Part shown: in pieces, positions 1 to 11,379 of the stretch | How positions within the stretch are numbered: position 1 is the first letter of the stretch | How the letters are laid out: every line of letters starts with the position of its first letter | Source: Lojkania enalia | Lineage: Eukaryota > Ascomycota > Dothideomycetes > Pleosporales | NCBI GenBank assembly: GCA_010094045.1 | Contig: ML986609.1 | Coordinates: 34,349 to 98,348 of the forward strand | DNA length: 64,000 bases | Reading direction: 5' to 3' | Made by a program: the position numbers and the translations under genes | The notes under the pieces: generated by a model | What the model was told of the DNA's origin: nothing | The model's database searches: none | Seen by the model: the letters and a program-made list of their open reading frames with translations, nothing else

Positions 1-24
1 GGCCCCTTTTAACAACCTATTTCG

Positions 25-48
25 GGTATAGCGCTATAGTACTATACC
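25..48. repeat. 24-bp palindrome in HEL head
   Basis: An inverted repeat running from ggtata to tatacc. In copies B (17696-17719) and D (about 38438-38461) the sequence is a perfect or near-perfect palindrome built on tatagtactata. Here one half-site differs (gcgc against gtac). It lies about 50 bp inside the head terminus in every copy. Confidence 0.7.
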
Positions 49-57
49 TAATCTGTC

Positions 58-77
58 ACGAATCGGGCCCGATTCGT
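58..77. repeat. 20-bp perfect palindrome in HEL head
   Basis: The sequence acgaatcgggcccgattcgt equals its own reverse complement. The other copies show RIP-decayed forms in which CA/TG-type changes spoil the symmetry (for example at 17727-17746, acgaatcgggcctaatttat). It sits between the 24-bp palindrome and the head terminus. It could be a protein-binding or recombination site, or a hairpin; the role is unknown. Confidence 0.75.
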
Positions 78-95
78 CGCCTCATATCGGATAGG

Positions 96-3000
96 AAATC
101 TATCCCTGTACCTAATACTAATATAGCTACTATAAGCCTACCTTCTTTAAGCTATTTCTCTAACTACTTAACTCGCTTTATATCTCTAGTATAATAGTAC
201 CTACTATCTAGTATTTTAGCTATCGCTTTATATTACGCTTTACTACGGTAGTATACTACCCCTTTCTTCCTTTATTCCCTAAGCTGCTATACCTGCCGCT
301 GATATATTACTAATACTATCTCCTATACCTACTCCTACTTATACTATAATACTAAATATTATATATTTAGCTGTACTATACTCGTTTAAATGTATATTAT
401 ATACTAAACTAGTATACTCTCTCTTAACTCAGCCTCTTATACTAGTAGTAGTATTACCGTAAGTAGTACTACTAGGTATAGTAGTAGCTGTAAATTCTTC
501 AGCTTTACTAGCTTTAGCTGCTAGTTACTTAACGTAAAGATAAGATAATACTTGTCTACTATAATCCACCGTAGTAGCCTCTTACTATTAAGTATTTCTG
601 TATAGCTAATAAAATTTCTATTACTTATTATATCGCCTACTATATCTATACTAACTATTACTACTACTATTAGATTATTCTTACTATACTTCTATTCTAT
701 ATAGTTAATCCTACTCTCTTAAATCCGCTTAACTAAGTTCTTAATAAGCGCCTGATATAGTACTACTACTATTATTACCCTATATTAATTTAAGTAAGCT
801 AGTATAGTAAATAGTAAGCTCTTCCTTCTACTAGTTAGGAGTATTATAATAAGTAGTATCTACCTGTCTAGTACCGTATATATTACTTACTCTTACTTAG
901 CTAAGTAGAAACTAACCTCTTCTTACCTAAGCACCTGCTGTATTACCTTTTAAAGCTCTTTCTCTCTTCTATTTTAAGCCCGCGCCTTTTTTTCTTATAC
1001 TATAAATCTTTTACTATTATTATTATACTATTACTACTTCTTTACTCTAGTCTAGCCTTAACTACCTATCTACCTTACCTCTAGTATCTCTTTACCCCCG
1101 TCGAGCCCTAAGAAGTAATACTATAGTATACTAAATAGCTAGAATACTTTAATTAAGCGTATACTAAGATATTTAATAATATTAATTAGTATACTATAGT
1201 TTCTAATCTCTATCTATATCGTCCGTACGCTCTATAACTCTAGTATACTCTTTCTCTCTTTATCTACTTTAGCTTCTTCAACTTCCTCTATCTCGTCCTA
1301 ATATCCTTTACTAAACAATTCTCCAACTACTTTTCTACTAATACTAATAGCTGCGTATTAGTAGTCTAGTATATATAGCTTAATACTTACCTACTTACTA
1401 GTCTTATACTTAAGCACGTGTGTTAGTTGGTCCGTCTTCTATAGTTTATATTAATCTACCTATATATAGTTACTAAAGCTACTACCGAGCACCTTAATAT
1501 TTAGATACTCCTAAAACAGCTATATATAAACTAAGTATACTACTATTACCTACTCTAGCTATAGTAGTAGAAAGTATAGTACTACTTTTAGTTTATTCTA
1601 CTAGAATTGCGATTTGTAATAGCAGACTACTATTATAATCTACCTATCTACTATAAAGATATTATAGTCCTATAGTACTCTATTATAATACTATATTATT
1701 ATAATCTCTAACTCTTACTTAAACTACCCTAAAGTTATATATATACTAACTATTAATAGTTCTAAGAAGCAATCTACCTACTATAAATACTACTTTATCT
1801 ACTATTTACTCTATAAGCCGTTTTTTAACTAGAGCTGCTAACCAGCTTCTATCTACCTAGCCTAAATAAGTATCTACTTAAGCTTATTATTAAACCGATT
1901 ATTATAATAATAGATAAAAGATATACCCTACTATATAAATATAATATTGTTAATAAACTGCTCTAGCTGGATAGTAAACTGGTCTTTAACTCTAGCCGTC
2001 TAATACAGCTCCTACTAGAGTATCTCCTCTATTTTAGCTACTATATCCTATACTATCTTGCGGAACTAACTAATATAAATTAGCCGGCTATTAAGATAGA
2101 ACGTCTTCTTATCTTTTAACTAGTAAGTATTATCTAAATTACTAGCTGTTAGTATAATAAACTTTCTATACGCTAGTAAGTTAATTATCTTACTTATTAG
2201 ACTAAACAATCTATTAGCTAGAAACTTCTACTATATAAGTAGAAAATACTTCTAGTTCTTATCCGTCTATTTATTATACTCTGCTACTAGAAGTAGCTTC
2301 TTTATACCTAGTACACGCACGCAGTATACTACACTAGCTAGTATATATAAGTAGTTCTTTACTATATATAAGCGGTCTATTTTAGTATTAATCTTTAGTA
2401 TAGTAAGAAAATAGATAAGTCTACTACTAAATAGCCGATCGCCTATTAATTAAAAAATAAATAATATAAGTATATCTAGTAGTATCCTAAGTTAAACGTC
2501 TTTACTATTTCTATCTAATATAATCTATAGTACTATTACTAGTTCCTTCTATTTATTTTACTAATAGAATAGCTCGCGCGCGTCTTCTATTTAATCTACT
2601 TCTTTTTTTTTATAATACTTATAATAGAGGCTACTATTACTATTATTATTACTATTAATACTACTTCTAGCTCTACTAGACCTAGAACTTATACTATTAT
2701 CTAACGCTATACTATTATTATTACTATTATCACCATTACTACTATAGCTAAATTATATAGCCTAAGCTTCTTTATTAGCGATAATATAGAGAAAGTAGTA
2801 GATAAACTTAATAATATAACTAGTATATACTACCTAACTTTTAAGGTTCTATAGTTAAGCGAGTAGATGCTTATCTACCTTATATTACTAAGTACTCTTA
2901 AACTACTATCTCATCTCTTATATAAGCGATAATAACCCTCTAATACTCTACTTAACTAATAGTTTAACTAGCTTTACCGCCTGCTAAAGTTTTACCTTAC

Positions 3001-3842
3001 CTTAGTTAGGCAGCTAGATCTAATATATAAGATATACTCGATTCCGCTTTACTAGATACTCTAGCTACCCTATCCGCTTAAACTACCTAGTTTTATTAGT
3101 CTTCGCTGCCTCCGCATCTATAATTTATACCTTCTCTTCTTCCTTCTACTTTATAAGCTTAAACCTAGCTAACTAATTATATATAACATCAGCTTCTATA
3201 TAGAGAATAGCTAGTTTATAGTTATAGCTGCCTATATTAATAATAAAATATTACTATAGCCTACTAGCCTAAAAGAATATTTATACTTTAACCTTCTAAT
3301 AGAGTCTACTTTTATTACCTATTTATACCTACTTATACTTCTTCTTTAGATATATATATAGCGTGTTAATATTAGTAGTAATATAGTATCTAGATTACTT
3401 ATACTAGAACCTATTTAATAGCTTTCCTAATTCCGGTATTAGTTGCCTAAATAGTATAGGTAGCTAGATATTTTTTACTAGTCTAATCAGCTACTAATAA
3501 GTATACTTAATAATTACCCTCCTCTACTCTATTATTATATTATAATAGTATTGTAAATATATATTAATATTTAATATAGCAGTTGTATATTTCTTATATA
3601 TTAGAATATAGTACTTAGATAGATAGTAGAGATAGTTCTTAATATCCTCTAGTAATAGTACTATTCTACTTACTTATATACGGGTCTTTCTACTACGGAT
3701 ATAGTATTACGCCCTTAGTTTAAGCGTTTATATATCCTAGTAGAACTATATTCTTCTAGCTTTATTATAGCTTTATACTAGTACGGGTGCAATAATATAG
3801 TATTATAAGTAGAATAAATAGATTCTACTAAATAGTTTTTAT
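96..3842 (-). pseudogene. HEL A: RecQ-like SF2 helicase, RIP-degraded, split by G1 and cut off after motif V
   Basis: On the minus strand this copy runs from the head at 9511, is interrupted by G1 at 3843-9346, and continues to 96. Helicase motifs are readable: motif I at 818-835 reads TSRRKS where the family has TGGGKS; the motif II region at 545-556 reads DKYY where RecQ-like proteins have DE(C/A)H; motif V at 95-115 still reads LGTGIDF. The changes are C-to-T or G-to-A as expected from RIP. The N-terminal part (about 3000-3800) has a C2H2-like element with Cys/His read as Tyr. The frame stops directly after motif V, where copy A' begins, so motif VI and the C-terminus are missing. The domain order resembles fungal telomere-linked/RecQ-like helicase genes; that identity is inferred from motifs. 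It also holds the empty site for transposon P2 at 1521-1522. Confidence 0.75.
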
Positions 3843-4044
3843 TGTAAAGGTCCCGGCCTGTAACTCGGTCCTGTTCCTGTGATGCTATAATAGCAGTTGC
3901 CCTTATACGACCCTATACCTGCCTGGACTAAAGTAAGCGAATAATATGTATCTTACCACCGTATACCTTCTCTTCTCTTTCTCTAGCTTTAATAATAATA
4001 GATTCTCATTGTGTCTGATCCCATTGTATCCTCAGACCTTCTTA
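3843..4044 (+). repeat. G1 5' LTR
   Basis: 202 bp, starting tgtaaaggtcccgg and ending ccttctta (terminal CA mutated to TA). Compared with the 3' LTR it shows about 20 differences, all transitions, with no indel. That is the expected RIP pattern rather than ordinary drift. LTR sequence should contain promoter and polyadenylation signals; none is picked out with confidence. Confidence 0.93.
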
Positions 4045-4119
4045 ATTTGTTAAAGCTCATACTGCACCAGATTCTATTTTAACTATTAAGTAGACCTACC
4101 ACCGTACGAAGTTATAGAC

Positions 4120-5200
4120 TAAAACGGACTAGTAGAACAAGGATTCGATATAGCGACTGTACAGAAACAGTTCGCTGAAATAGCAGCTAGGCTGGAATGC
4201 CTAGAGAAAGAAAAGCAGTAATAGCAACTTAAAAGAACAAGCCTTTATCGGAAGCTCGAGGAGCAACTAAATAAGTACTCGGCCCCTGAGAGGAGTATCT
4301 CGCCGACTATACTATTAATAACTGCTAAGCCTATTCGTACGAAAGCTATACTTAACAAGCTGGACAAGTTCTAAGGAGACCGTAAAGCGTACCCTATTTG
4401 GAAAAGTAGTATAAAGACCAAGATCCGCATCAACGGTTTATCTATAGGCTTAACAGATACGATAGTAGCAGCTTATATAGCATCGTTTTATAAGAGTAAT
4501 GCTAGAATATACCTTTAGTCGTACAAAAAACGTATTACTATAGGCACCCTTACCTATAACAAATTCTGGACAATCATAGACATACGATATAATAACCCCT
4601 ACCGTTAGAAACGAGCCGGGATTAAGTTTAAAACCCTAAGATAAGGTAATAAAACTTTTATTAAGTTTCTAGTTAAATACAATCATCTCTCTATAGAAAC
4701 GTCGTACGACTCTCACCCAGACCAAGTTAAGATATAAGATCTAGAAGGGAAGATTTGTCCCGAGCTCCGCTAATTAATAATTAGCAGCGTTGGCGAGAAA
4801 GACCTTACGTCGTACGCGACCTTCGTACGGAAACTTTACATTCTTAATAACCGTCTTAAAGTAGCTAAACTTGATGGCGCTTTTATACAGTCCTTTAGTA
4901 GGGGGAAGACCAGTTGGATAAGGGAAAGCTAGGGACAGCCACTTACGCCACTCCCGCAACCACAACTATTGGCTACTATTAATAATACTATAGACTAGAC
5001 GCTAACAGCTAATCGTAGACTCGTACGGCGCCCAGATACAAGGCTTCAGCTACCGGAGAAGATAAGGAATATTACTAAGAAAGAGCTGAAGGCTTAGAAA
5101 TAATAGAATACCTATTTCACCTGCGGAAATAGGGGTTACTTCGCCTAAAGCTGCTGCTACGCTCCGCTTAGGAGTAGTATATAGTTTAATCAGGCTCGTA
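4120..5200 (+). pseudogene. G1 gag remnant with coiled coil and CCHC knuckle
   Basis: Gag, the structural capsid/nucleocapsid part of the polyprotein. About 4150-4290 reads as a charged heptad-like segment rich in Glu, Lys, Leu and Arg. The capsid-like region follows to about 4900. A zinc knuckle is seen at 5113-5154 as Y-x2-C-x4-Y-x4-C, that is CX2CX4HX4C with the first Cys and the His changed to Tyr by TGY-to-TAY and CAY-to-TAY. Several TAA/TAG codons interrupt the frame. No protein could be made as it stands. Confidence 0.8.
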
Positions 5201-5357
5201 TAATACCGCTAGAGCCTATTTAGTATAATAAGAAATGCAGAGATATAGCCTAAGCTGATAGGACGGGAAAAGTATTACTCTAAACAGAAGTCGGCGCTTA
5301 GAGCTATAAAAAGGGCAGGCGAATAAGTAAGTATTAGATGAATTTAATCGATTTTAG

Positions 5358-5672
5358 ATGACTAGCGCTCTATTTACAGCCCCCGCACTACTTAATAACA
5401 TCTTTAGCCTTCTCGCCTTAATAGATAATAGCTGTAACTCATATATAATAGTCGAGAAAAGGATTGTACGAAAGGCTGGACTGGAATACCTCCACCTCCC
5501 AACGCTATTAACGGCCTTATTATTCAGCGACTTCTCGGCTAGAATTATTAAGGAGGTAGCTATTATCGACTCGCTAAATGTAGGCAGGAGTCGGGCAGGT
5601 CTAGGTCGGGTATTTACTTACGTAGTCCCAAGGATAGAAGGAGATTATAGTATAATCTTAGGACGCTTATAG
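5358..5672 (+). CDS. G1 retropepsin segment of pol (open remnant of a broken frame)
   Basis: A 104-codon stretch of the pol frame that happens to contain no stop. It reads ALIDNSCNSYIIVEK near residue 20 and ends YSIILGRL. These match the active-site flap and the ILG-x-x-(W/L) segment of retroviral-type aspartic proteases in fungal Gypsy elements. The catalytic D-(S/T)-G reads DNS, so the protease would be inactive. The glycine change fits RIP (TpG to TpA). The ATG at 5358 is internal to the ancestral polyprotein and preceded by a TAG in frame, so it is not a natural start. The stop is TAG at 5670-5672, probably a former Gln or Trp codon. Confidence 0.72.
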   Translation: MTSALFTAPALLNNIFSLLALIDNSCNSYIIVEKRIVRKAGLEYLHLPTLLTALLFSDFSARIIKEVAIIDSLNVGRSRAGLGRVFTYVVPRIEGDYSIILGRL

Positions 5673-8600
5673 AGGTAAAGTAAGGACGCAATCATCGACC
5701 TAAAAACGGAAATCCTATACATTCGTAGAACGGGGGTAATCGTATAAAACTAGGAGCTTTAGAAGCAGTAACGCACAGCTAATATTACCCAAGTCTTAGC
5801 ATATACTTTCTCTACTATGGTAAAATACTATAGGAGACGCCCGCAAGATTCCCTTACTAAGCTACCCCGTATCTTTACCGTCAGTATGGCCGATATTTAG
5901 AAGGCTCTAGAAAATAAGCCGAAGACGAACTCTCGTACGAAACTCCCTAAGGAATATATGCAGTAGCTCTATGCCTTTAATTAACAGGAAGCCGATAAGC
6001 TACCGCCTTTAAGACCAGGAGTAGACTATACAATCAAGCTGGAAGGGAAAGATAGAAGCCCTCTAAGGATCCCCTCAGGTCCTTTATATAGAATGTTACA
6101 GGAGATGCTCCTTGTCCTTTAGAAGACCCTAACAGAGCTCCTTAATAAAGGATTTATTCGGGTTAGCAACTCCCTAGTTATAGCACCGGTCCTGTTCGTA
6201 CGAAAACTAGGGGGTAGCTTCCGTTTCTATATTGACTACCACACCCTGAACGCTATTATATAGAAAGACTACTACCCTCTACTTCTAATCCGGGAAACGC
6301 TGAATTAAATTAGTCGAGCTAAGTAGTTTATAAAACTTAATATTATTGCTGCATTTAATAAGATCCGAATTAAAGAAGGAGACGAGTAGAAGACAGCGTT
6401 TACAACCCGTTACGGTTTGTATAAGTAGCTGGTTACACCCTTTAGCCTTATAAATGCTCTAAATACCTTCCAACGGTATATTAATTATATAATCTAGGAG
6501 TATTTAGGCGACTTTATCTCGGTATACTTAGATAATATTCTTATATATACGGACGGCTCCCTGTAAGACTATCAGCGCCACGTTAAAGTGATCCTTTAAA
6601 AGCTGATAGATACTAGCCTCTAACTCGATATTAATAAGTGCGAATTTAAGGTCCGTATAATAAAATATCTTAGCTTTATTATTAATACGGAAAAGAGTAT
6701 CTGAATAGACCTACAGAAAGTTAAGGTAATTTAGGACTAGAAAGCGCCTATATTAGTTCACGGTATATAGAGCTTTTTAGACTTTGTAAACTTCTACCGC
6801 CAGTTTATTAAAGAATTTTCTGAAGTGGTTACTCTACTAACAGCTCTTACCCGAAGGAAACAAGAGAAGAAATAGTTTTAACTCGATGATTAGGCACTTG
6901 CCGCCTTTAATTACCTAAAGTAATACTTCGTACAAGTACTAGCGTTAGCCTAGTATAACCCTAAAAGGGAAACGATTCTAGAGTATAATACCTCTAGCTA
7001 GTATACTAGAGGCACGTTTCTGTAATACGATGATAAAGGAGTTCTACGACCTGTTGCTTTTATATTAAAGTAAATACTTTCTATAGAGTATAACTACCTA
7101 ATCTACGATAAGGAATTACTAGTAGTTATATAATGCCTCGAGGAATAGGAGGAGTCCTTAAAACTACTTACGCACTTTACAGTTCGTACAGATTACTACA
7201 ACTTAAAATACTTTACTAAGGTATAGAAGCTCTCTAAGCGCCAGGCGAGGTAGGCAGTATTTCTTACCCAGTTTAACTTCCAGTTTGAATATAAGCCGGG
7301 CAAGCTTAATATCCTAGCTAATACTCTCTCGCGTCGCGATCAGGATCTCCTAAAAAGAGCTAACAATAAGTAGATCTAGAGAAGGATTAGCCAACTCTTT
7401 AGACCGTCCGATTTTAAGGATAGGGTTTATACAGCCCCTGTACGAACTAGAAACCAGTATATTAAAGATACTCCTAACGATCAGGCAGAGGTGGTTACCC
7501 TAGAAGACTCTATATCAGGGGAGGAATCTATAAATAGAGGGGAGTCTATAACTAAAATATCGTATAAGGAGTAGCGAATACTAATAGAGACCTTATAGTA
7601 AGATACCTAAGAAAAAGACAAGACGTACGCTGCACTTTTCTACACTACTAAAGTAGAGGAGAGAATGCTTTCAGAAACCCTCTATCACCTTAAGATTAGC
7701 CTATCTAACCTCTCAGTCCTAGGAGACAGATTAATGTGGAGAGAACGCGCTTGGGTTCTTAAGAGCGAGTTACTTTATACGAAGCTAATCTAAGAGACTC
7801 ACAACTCTTACTTAGCTAGCTACCCTAGTAAGAATATTACGATTGGGTTGATATTACAGCGCTACTTTTAGCCTAGAATAGCGGCGGACATTAAACGCTT
7901 TATACGAAATTGCCACTCTTATAGCAGGAATACAGTTTGGCGTTCTAGAAAAAAAGGCCTGCTGTATCCTCTTCTAGTCCCTAAGAGAGTATAGTCAGAA
8001 ATTTCAATGGACTATATTATTAACTTACCGAGAACCGCACGTAGTAATAAGTATATTCTTATTATTACGGACCGTTTAAGTAAAGGAGCACTCTTTATCG
8101 CCGTCCCAGACCTTAAGAGCTAAATATTAGCCAATAAGTTTATTGAGTATTTTATAGCACATTACGGGCTCCTATAAGCAATAGTCTCTGATAGAGGAGA
8201 GTAGTTTATATGAGGCGTATGGGCATGCGTCTGCCGAATTCTTAAGATTAAGTAAAGGCTATCGACAGCATACTATCTAGAGACTAACGGAAGTATAGAG
8301 CGCATGAACCAGCTACTTGAAGAGCTTCTCCGCCACTATTATAACTACTACCAAGATAATTAGGATCTATAGCTACTACTAGCTTAGATCGCCGTTAGTA
8401 CTAGGGACGCTTCCTCTACAGGAGTCAGCCTATTCTTTCTTACTTATAGCTATCACCCGAACTTGGGAGAGTCCGTACAACTAGAAGAGGAGCCGCTAAT
8501 AGAGTAGCCTAGAGACCCTGTTCACGCAGTAAAATAGATTATTAGTAAACTAAAAGACTGCGTCGAATTCGCGTAAGTAATAATAGCCTATATATAATAA

Positions 8601-9150
8601 TAGTAGTAAGAAATTTATAATCGTACGAGAGATCCTATACCATAATACTAATTAGGGGATAAAGTTTAGCTTAACATGCGTAATATTAAGATAGACCCTA
8701 CAAGGAAAAAGAAGCTCTATAAGCTCTATTAACAATATACGGTTATTAAGACTGTTAGACGAAATATATACCGACTAGACACCCTATTAGGAATTTATAA
8801 CATCTTCCACACAACGCTACTTCGCCCTGTCGCTTAAGACCCGTTACTAAGTTAAATACAGGACGACTATCAACCAGCGCTAATCAGCGTTGGAAACGAA
8901 GATGAATGGGAGCTTAAGAAAATCCAAGACGTACGAGTGATTAGTAAGAGGGGAGGCGGCCTAAAACGGCAGTTCCTTTGTAAGTAGACTGGTTATGCTA
9001 CACCCTTATAGAACGACCAGAGCGACTGTAAAGATATAATCGCTCTAGGAGAATTCGAACGGGATACGGGGCGGAACTTTACTAAAGAACTACTTGTCCG
9101 TACGACTCAGCACCAGAGGAAGAGGAGGAGGAGGAGGGGAATATTGTAAA
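5673..9150 (+). pseudogene. G1 pol remnant: RT, RNase H, integrase, chromodomain
   Basis: Domain order is RT, RNase H, integrase, chromodomain, as in chromoviruses. RT shows [12 protein letters not shown] (6219-6254), and the catalytic box reads YLDNILIY (6525-6548) in place of YLDD. RNase H ends with the conserved YKPG...LSRR segment (about 7282-7335). Integrase has its Cys pair as CHSY near 7910, then ISMDYI (about 8005), VSDRGE (about 8190) and the TNGSIERMNQ region (about 8280), giving the D,D,E core. About 8904-9080 resembles a chromodomain (EWELKKI...FLCK-TGYATPL), which in related elements directs integration to heterochromatin. Stops are TAA/TAG at former Gln/Trp codons. The last codons run into an Arg-rich tail encoded by the purine tract and end just inside the 3' LTR. 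Confidence 0.88.
9115..9141 (+). other. G1 polypurine tract
   Basis: An uninterrupted run of A and G immediately upstream of the 3' LTR, the expected primer site for plus-strand DNA synthesis. It also encodes the Arg-rich end of the pol frame. Confidence 0.85.
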
Positions 9151-9346
9151 GGTCCCGGCCTGTGGCTCGGTCCCGTTCCTGCGATGCTATGATGGTAGTT
9201 ACTCTTATACGACCCTATACCTGCCTGGACTAAAGCAAGCGAATAACATGTATCTCACCACCGTATACCTTCTCTTCTCTTTCTCTAGCTTTAACAATAA
9301 TGGATTCTTATTGTATCTGATCTTATTATATCCTCAGACCTTCTCA
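9145..9346 (+). repeat. G1 3' LTR
   Basis: 202 bp, TG...CA with intact ends, followed by the target duplication tttat at 9347-9351. It retains more CA/TG steps than the 5' LTR at several sites and fewer at others, so both LTRs were mutated independently. Confidence 0.93.
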
Positions 9347-9511
9347 TTTATATATAAAGTATTAGGGTTAGAGTACTAGTTGTAAATAAATTAGGGGGGT
9401 AACGGTTAGATAAATCGCCCCCTTTTAACAACCTATTTTAGGTATAATACTATAGTACTATACCTAATCTATTATAAATTAGGTCTAATTTATTACCTTA
9501 TATTAGATAGG
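9347..9511 (-). repeat. Head of HEL copy A (joined to 3842 across G1)
   Basis: The first ~165 bp of the helicase unit on the minus strand, beginning at 9511 with a decayed CCTATCTAATATAAGG terminus. It includes a ttagggttag motif at 9362-9371, a ttaggggggtaac box, and the two palindromes (about 9443-9466 and 9474-9493), both weakened by RIP. Its right neighbour is the ragged 3' end of copy B. Confidence 0.72.
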
Positions 9512-10619
9512 GGCTGCTATCGCTATTATTATTATTATTAGTACTACTTCCGGCTCTACTAGATCTAGAACTTATACTATTATCTAATACTATACTATTA
9601 TTATTACTATTATCGCTATTACTACTATAACTAAACTATATAACTTAAGCTTCTTTATTAGTAATAATATAAAGAAAGTAGTAGATAAACTTAATAATAT
9701 AGCTAGTATATACTATCTAACTCTTAGGGTTCTATAGTTAAGTAAGTAGATGCTTATCTATCTTATATTATTAAGTACTTCTAAACTACTATCTTATCTC
9801 TTATATAAGTAATAATAACCCTCTAATACTCTACTTAACTAATAGTTTAACCAGCTTCGCCGCCTACTAAAGTTTTACCTTACTTTAGTTAGGTAGCTGG
9901 ATCTAATATATAAGATGTACTCGATTCTATTTTACTAGATATTTTAGCTACCTTGTCTGCTTAAACTATCTAGTTTTATTAGTTTTTACTACCTCTATAT
10001 TTATAACCTATATTTTTTCTTCTTCCCTCTACTTTGTAAACTTAAACCTAGCTAACTAATTATATATAATATCGGCCTCTATATAGAGAATAGCTAGCTT
10101 ATAATTATAGCTACTTATATTAATAATAAAATATTATTATAGCTTACCAGCCTAAAAGAATATTTATACTTTAACCTTCTAATAGAGCCTATTTTTATCG
10201 CCTATTTATACCTACTTATACTTTTTCTTTAGATATATATACAGCGCGTTAATATTAGTAGTAATATAATATCTAGATTATTTATACTAGAACCTATTTA
10301 GCAGCTTTTCTAATTCTAGTATTAGTTGCCTAAACGGTATAGGCAGCTAAATATTCTTTACTAGTCTAATTAGCTACTAATAAGTATACTCGACGATTAC
10401 CCTCCTCTACTCTATTATTATACTATAATAGTACTGTAGATATATATTAATATTTAATATAGTAGTTATATATTCCTTATATATTAGAACGTAGTGCTTA
10501 GGTAGATAGTAGAAATAGTTCTTAATATCCTCTAGTAATAGTACTATTCTACTTACTTATATATAGGTCTTTCTACTATAGATATAGTATTACGCCTTCA
10601 GTTTAAGTATCTATATATC
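9512..10619 (-). pseudogene. HEL B: N-terminal fragment of RecQ-like helicase
   Basis: About 1.1 kb matching HEL A at about 2628-3730. It covers only the N-terminal part of the gene, including a Ser/Asn-rich low-complexity run (9520-9620) formed by AGT/AAT triplets on the minus strand. The copy is broken in the middle of the gene at 9512, where it meets the head of copy A. It is interrupted by G2 at 10620; its own head lies at 17494-17764. Confidence 0.7.
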
Positions 10620-10988
10620 TATAACAGCCTCTAATTAGCTAGATATAGGGCGGGGGTAATAACTAAGAGTAATTATATACTTATAAAGTAGATTATTCTT
10701 ATAGGCTTATAATAAAAGTATATAAGTAGAGTATACGAAGGATATTTAAGTTAATTATAAAGAGCTATAAAAATTAGAGTTATAAGGTTGTTAAATACAA
10801 TTTAGTTCTCTTATTATTTTCTTACTTAGTTACTTAGTTAACTAAACTACTAAGTATACTTAACTACTTAGTTAGCTAAACTATTAAGCGCGTTATATAT
10901 TTTATATTAGTTTTATTCTTCTAATTATATAGAGTTCTAAATCTTAATTAGATTTAGTATAGGGGTTCTTATAAGAATATCTATAATA
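10620..10988 (-). repeat. G2 3' LTR
   Basis: 369 bp, equal in length to its partner at 17125-17493. On the minus strand it begins TATTATAGATATTC (start TG mutated to TA) and ends GGCTGTTATA (CA mutated to TA). Confidence 0.9.
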
Positions 10989-11379
10989 CTACCTTCCCCT
11001 TCTAAACTCTTAGCCTAAGAGTTTTCCTATTCTAGACTAATATATAGTAGAGTTAATACGCTATTTTTGTTAAGACTATATATATTTCTAATACCTCCCC
11101 TTTATTATTTAACTCTAAATAGATACTATTATACTAATTATATAAACTATTTAGGTGAAATAATTATACTTTATTTCTAGTATTCCTATAAGAGGTTAAT
11201 TTATAAAGTAGATAAAAAGAAGATACCTAAAAAATTGTATTATTTAGAGTACTTTTATACTAGTATATATTTATTATATAACGCGGATCGCGATACTTAA
11301 ATTACTTATATATTATAATCCTATAATACTAGTTTATTTCTAATTCTTCCTAGTAGTAAAGTAGGATACTAAAGTTATA

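Larger units (their letters stand above)
1..95 (-). repeat. Head (5' end) of HEL copy A', running off the left edge
   Basis: Read on the minus strand, this is the first 95 bp of the helicase unit, starting at the motif CCTATCCGATATGAGG. The same head recurs at the right edges of copies A (about 9347-9511), B (17600-17764) and C (19997-20161), and in opposite orientation at 38393-38557 in copy D. It is the least RIP-mutated of the five, so its two palindromes (25-48 and 58-77) are best preserved here. It abuts the broken 3' end of copy A at 95/96. It is probably 5' flanking or leader sequence of the helicase gene; no start codon can be assigned. Confidence 0.7.
3843..9346 (+). mobile_element. 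G1: Ty3/Gypsy chromovirus inserted in HEL A
   Basis: A complete 5504-bp LTR retrotransposon. Two 202-bp LTRs (3843-4044, 9145-9346) begin TG; the 3' copy ends CA and the 5' copy TA. They are flanked by the 5-bp duplication tttat (3838-3842 and 9347-9351). Between them are gag, protease, reverse transcriptase, RNase H, integrase and a chromodomain in one direction, then a purine tract next to the 3' LTR. The host sequence rejoins exactly when G1 is removed, by comparison with copies B and C around 17593-17600 and 19993-20000. CA/TG dinucleotides are commoner here than in the host, so G1 is younger or was exposed to fewer RIP cycles. Confidence 0.93.

Noticed and set aside
4774..4965. 63-codon minus-strand frame
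   Set aside because: It lies opposite the G1 gag, whose capsid-like reading on the plus strand explains the region. No family resemblance on the minus strand.
9362..9371. Interstitial telomere tract
   Set aside because: Fewer than two TTAGGG repeats. Too short to call a telomere relic on its own; kept only as a low-weight finding.
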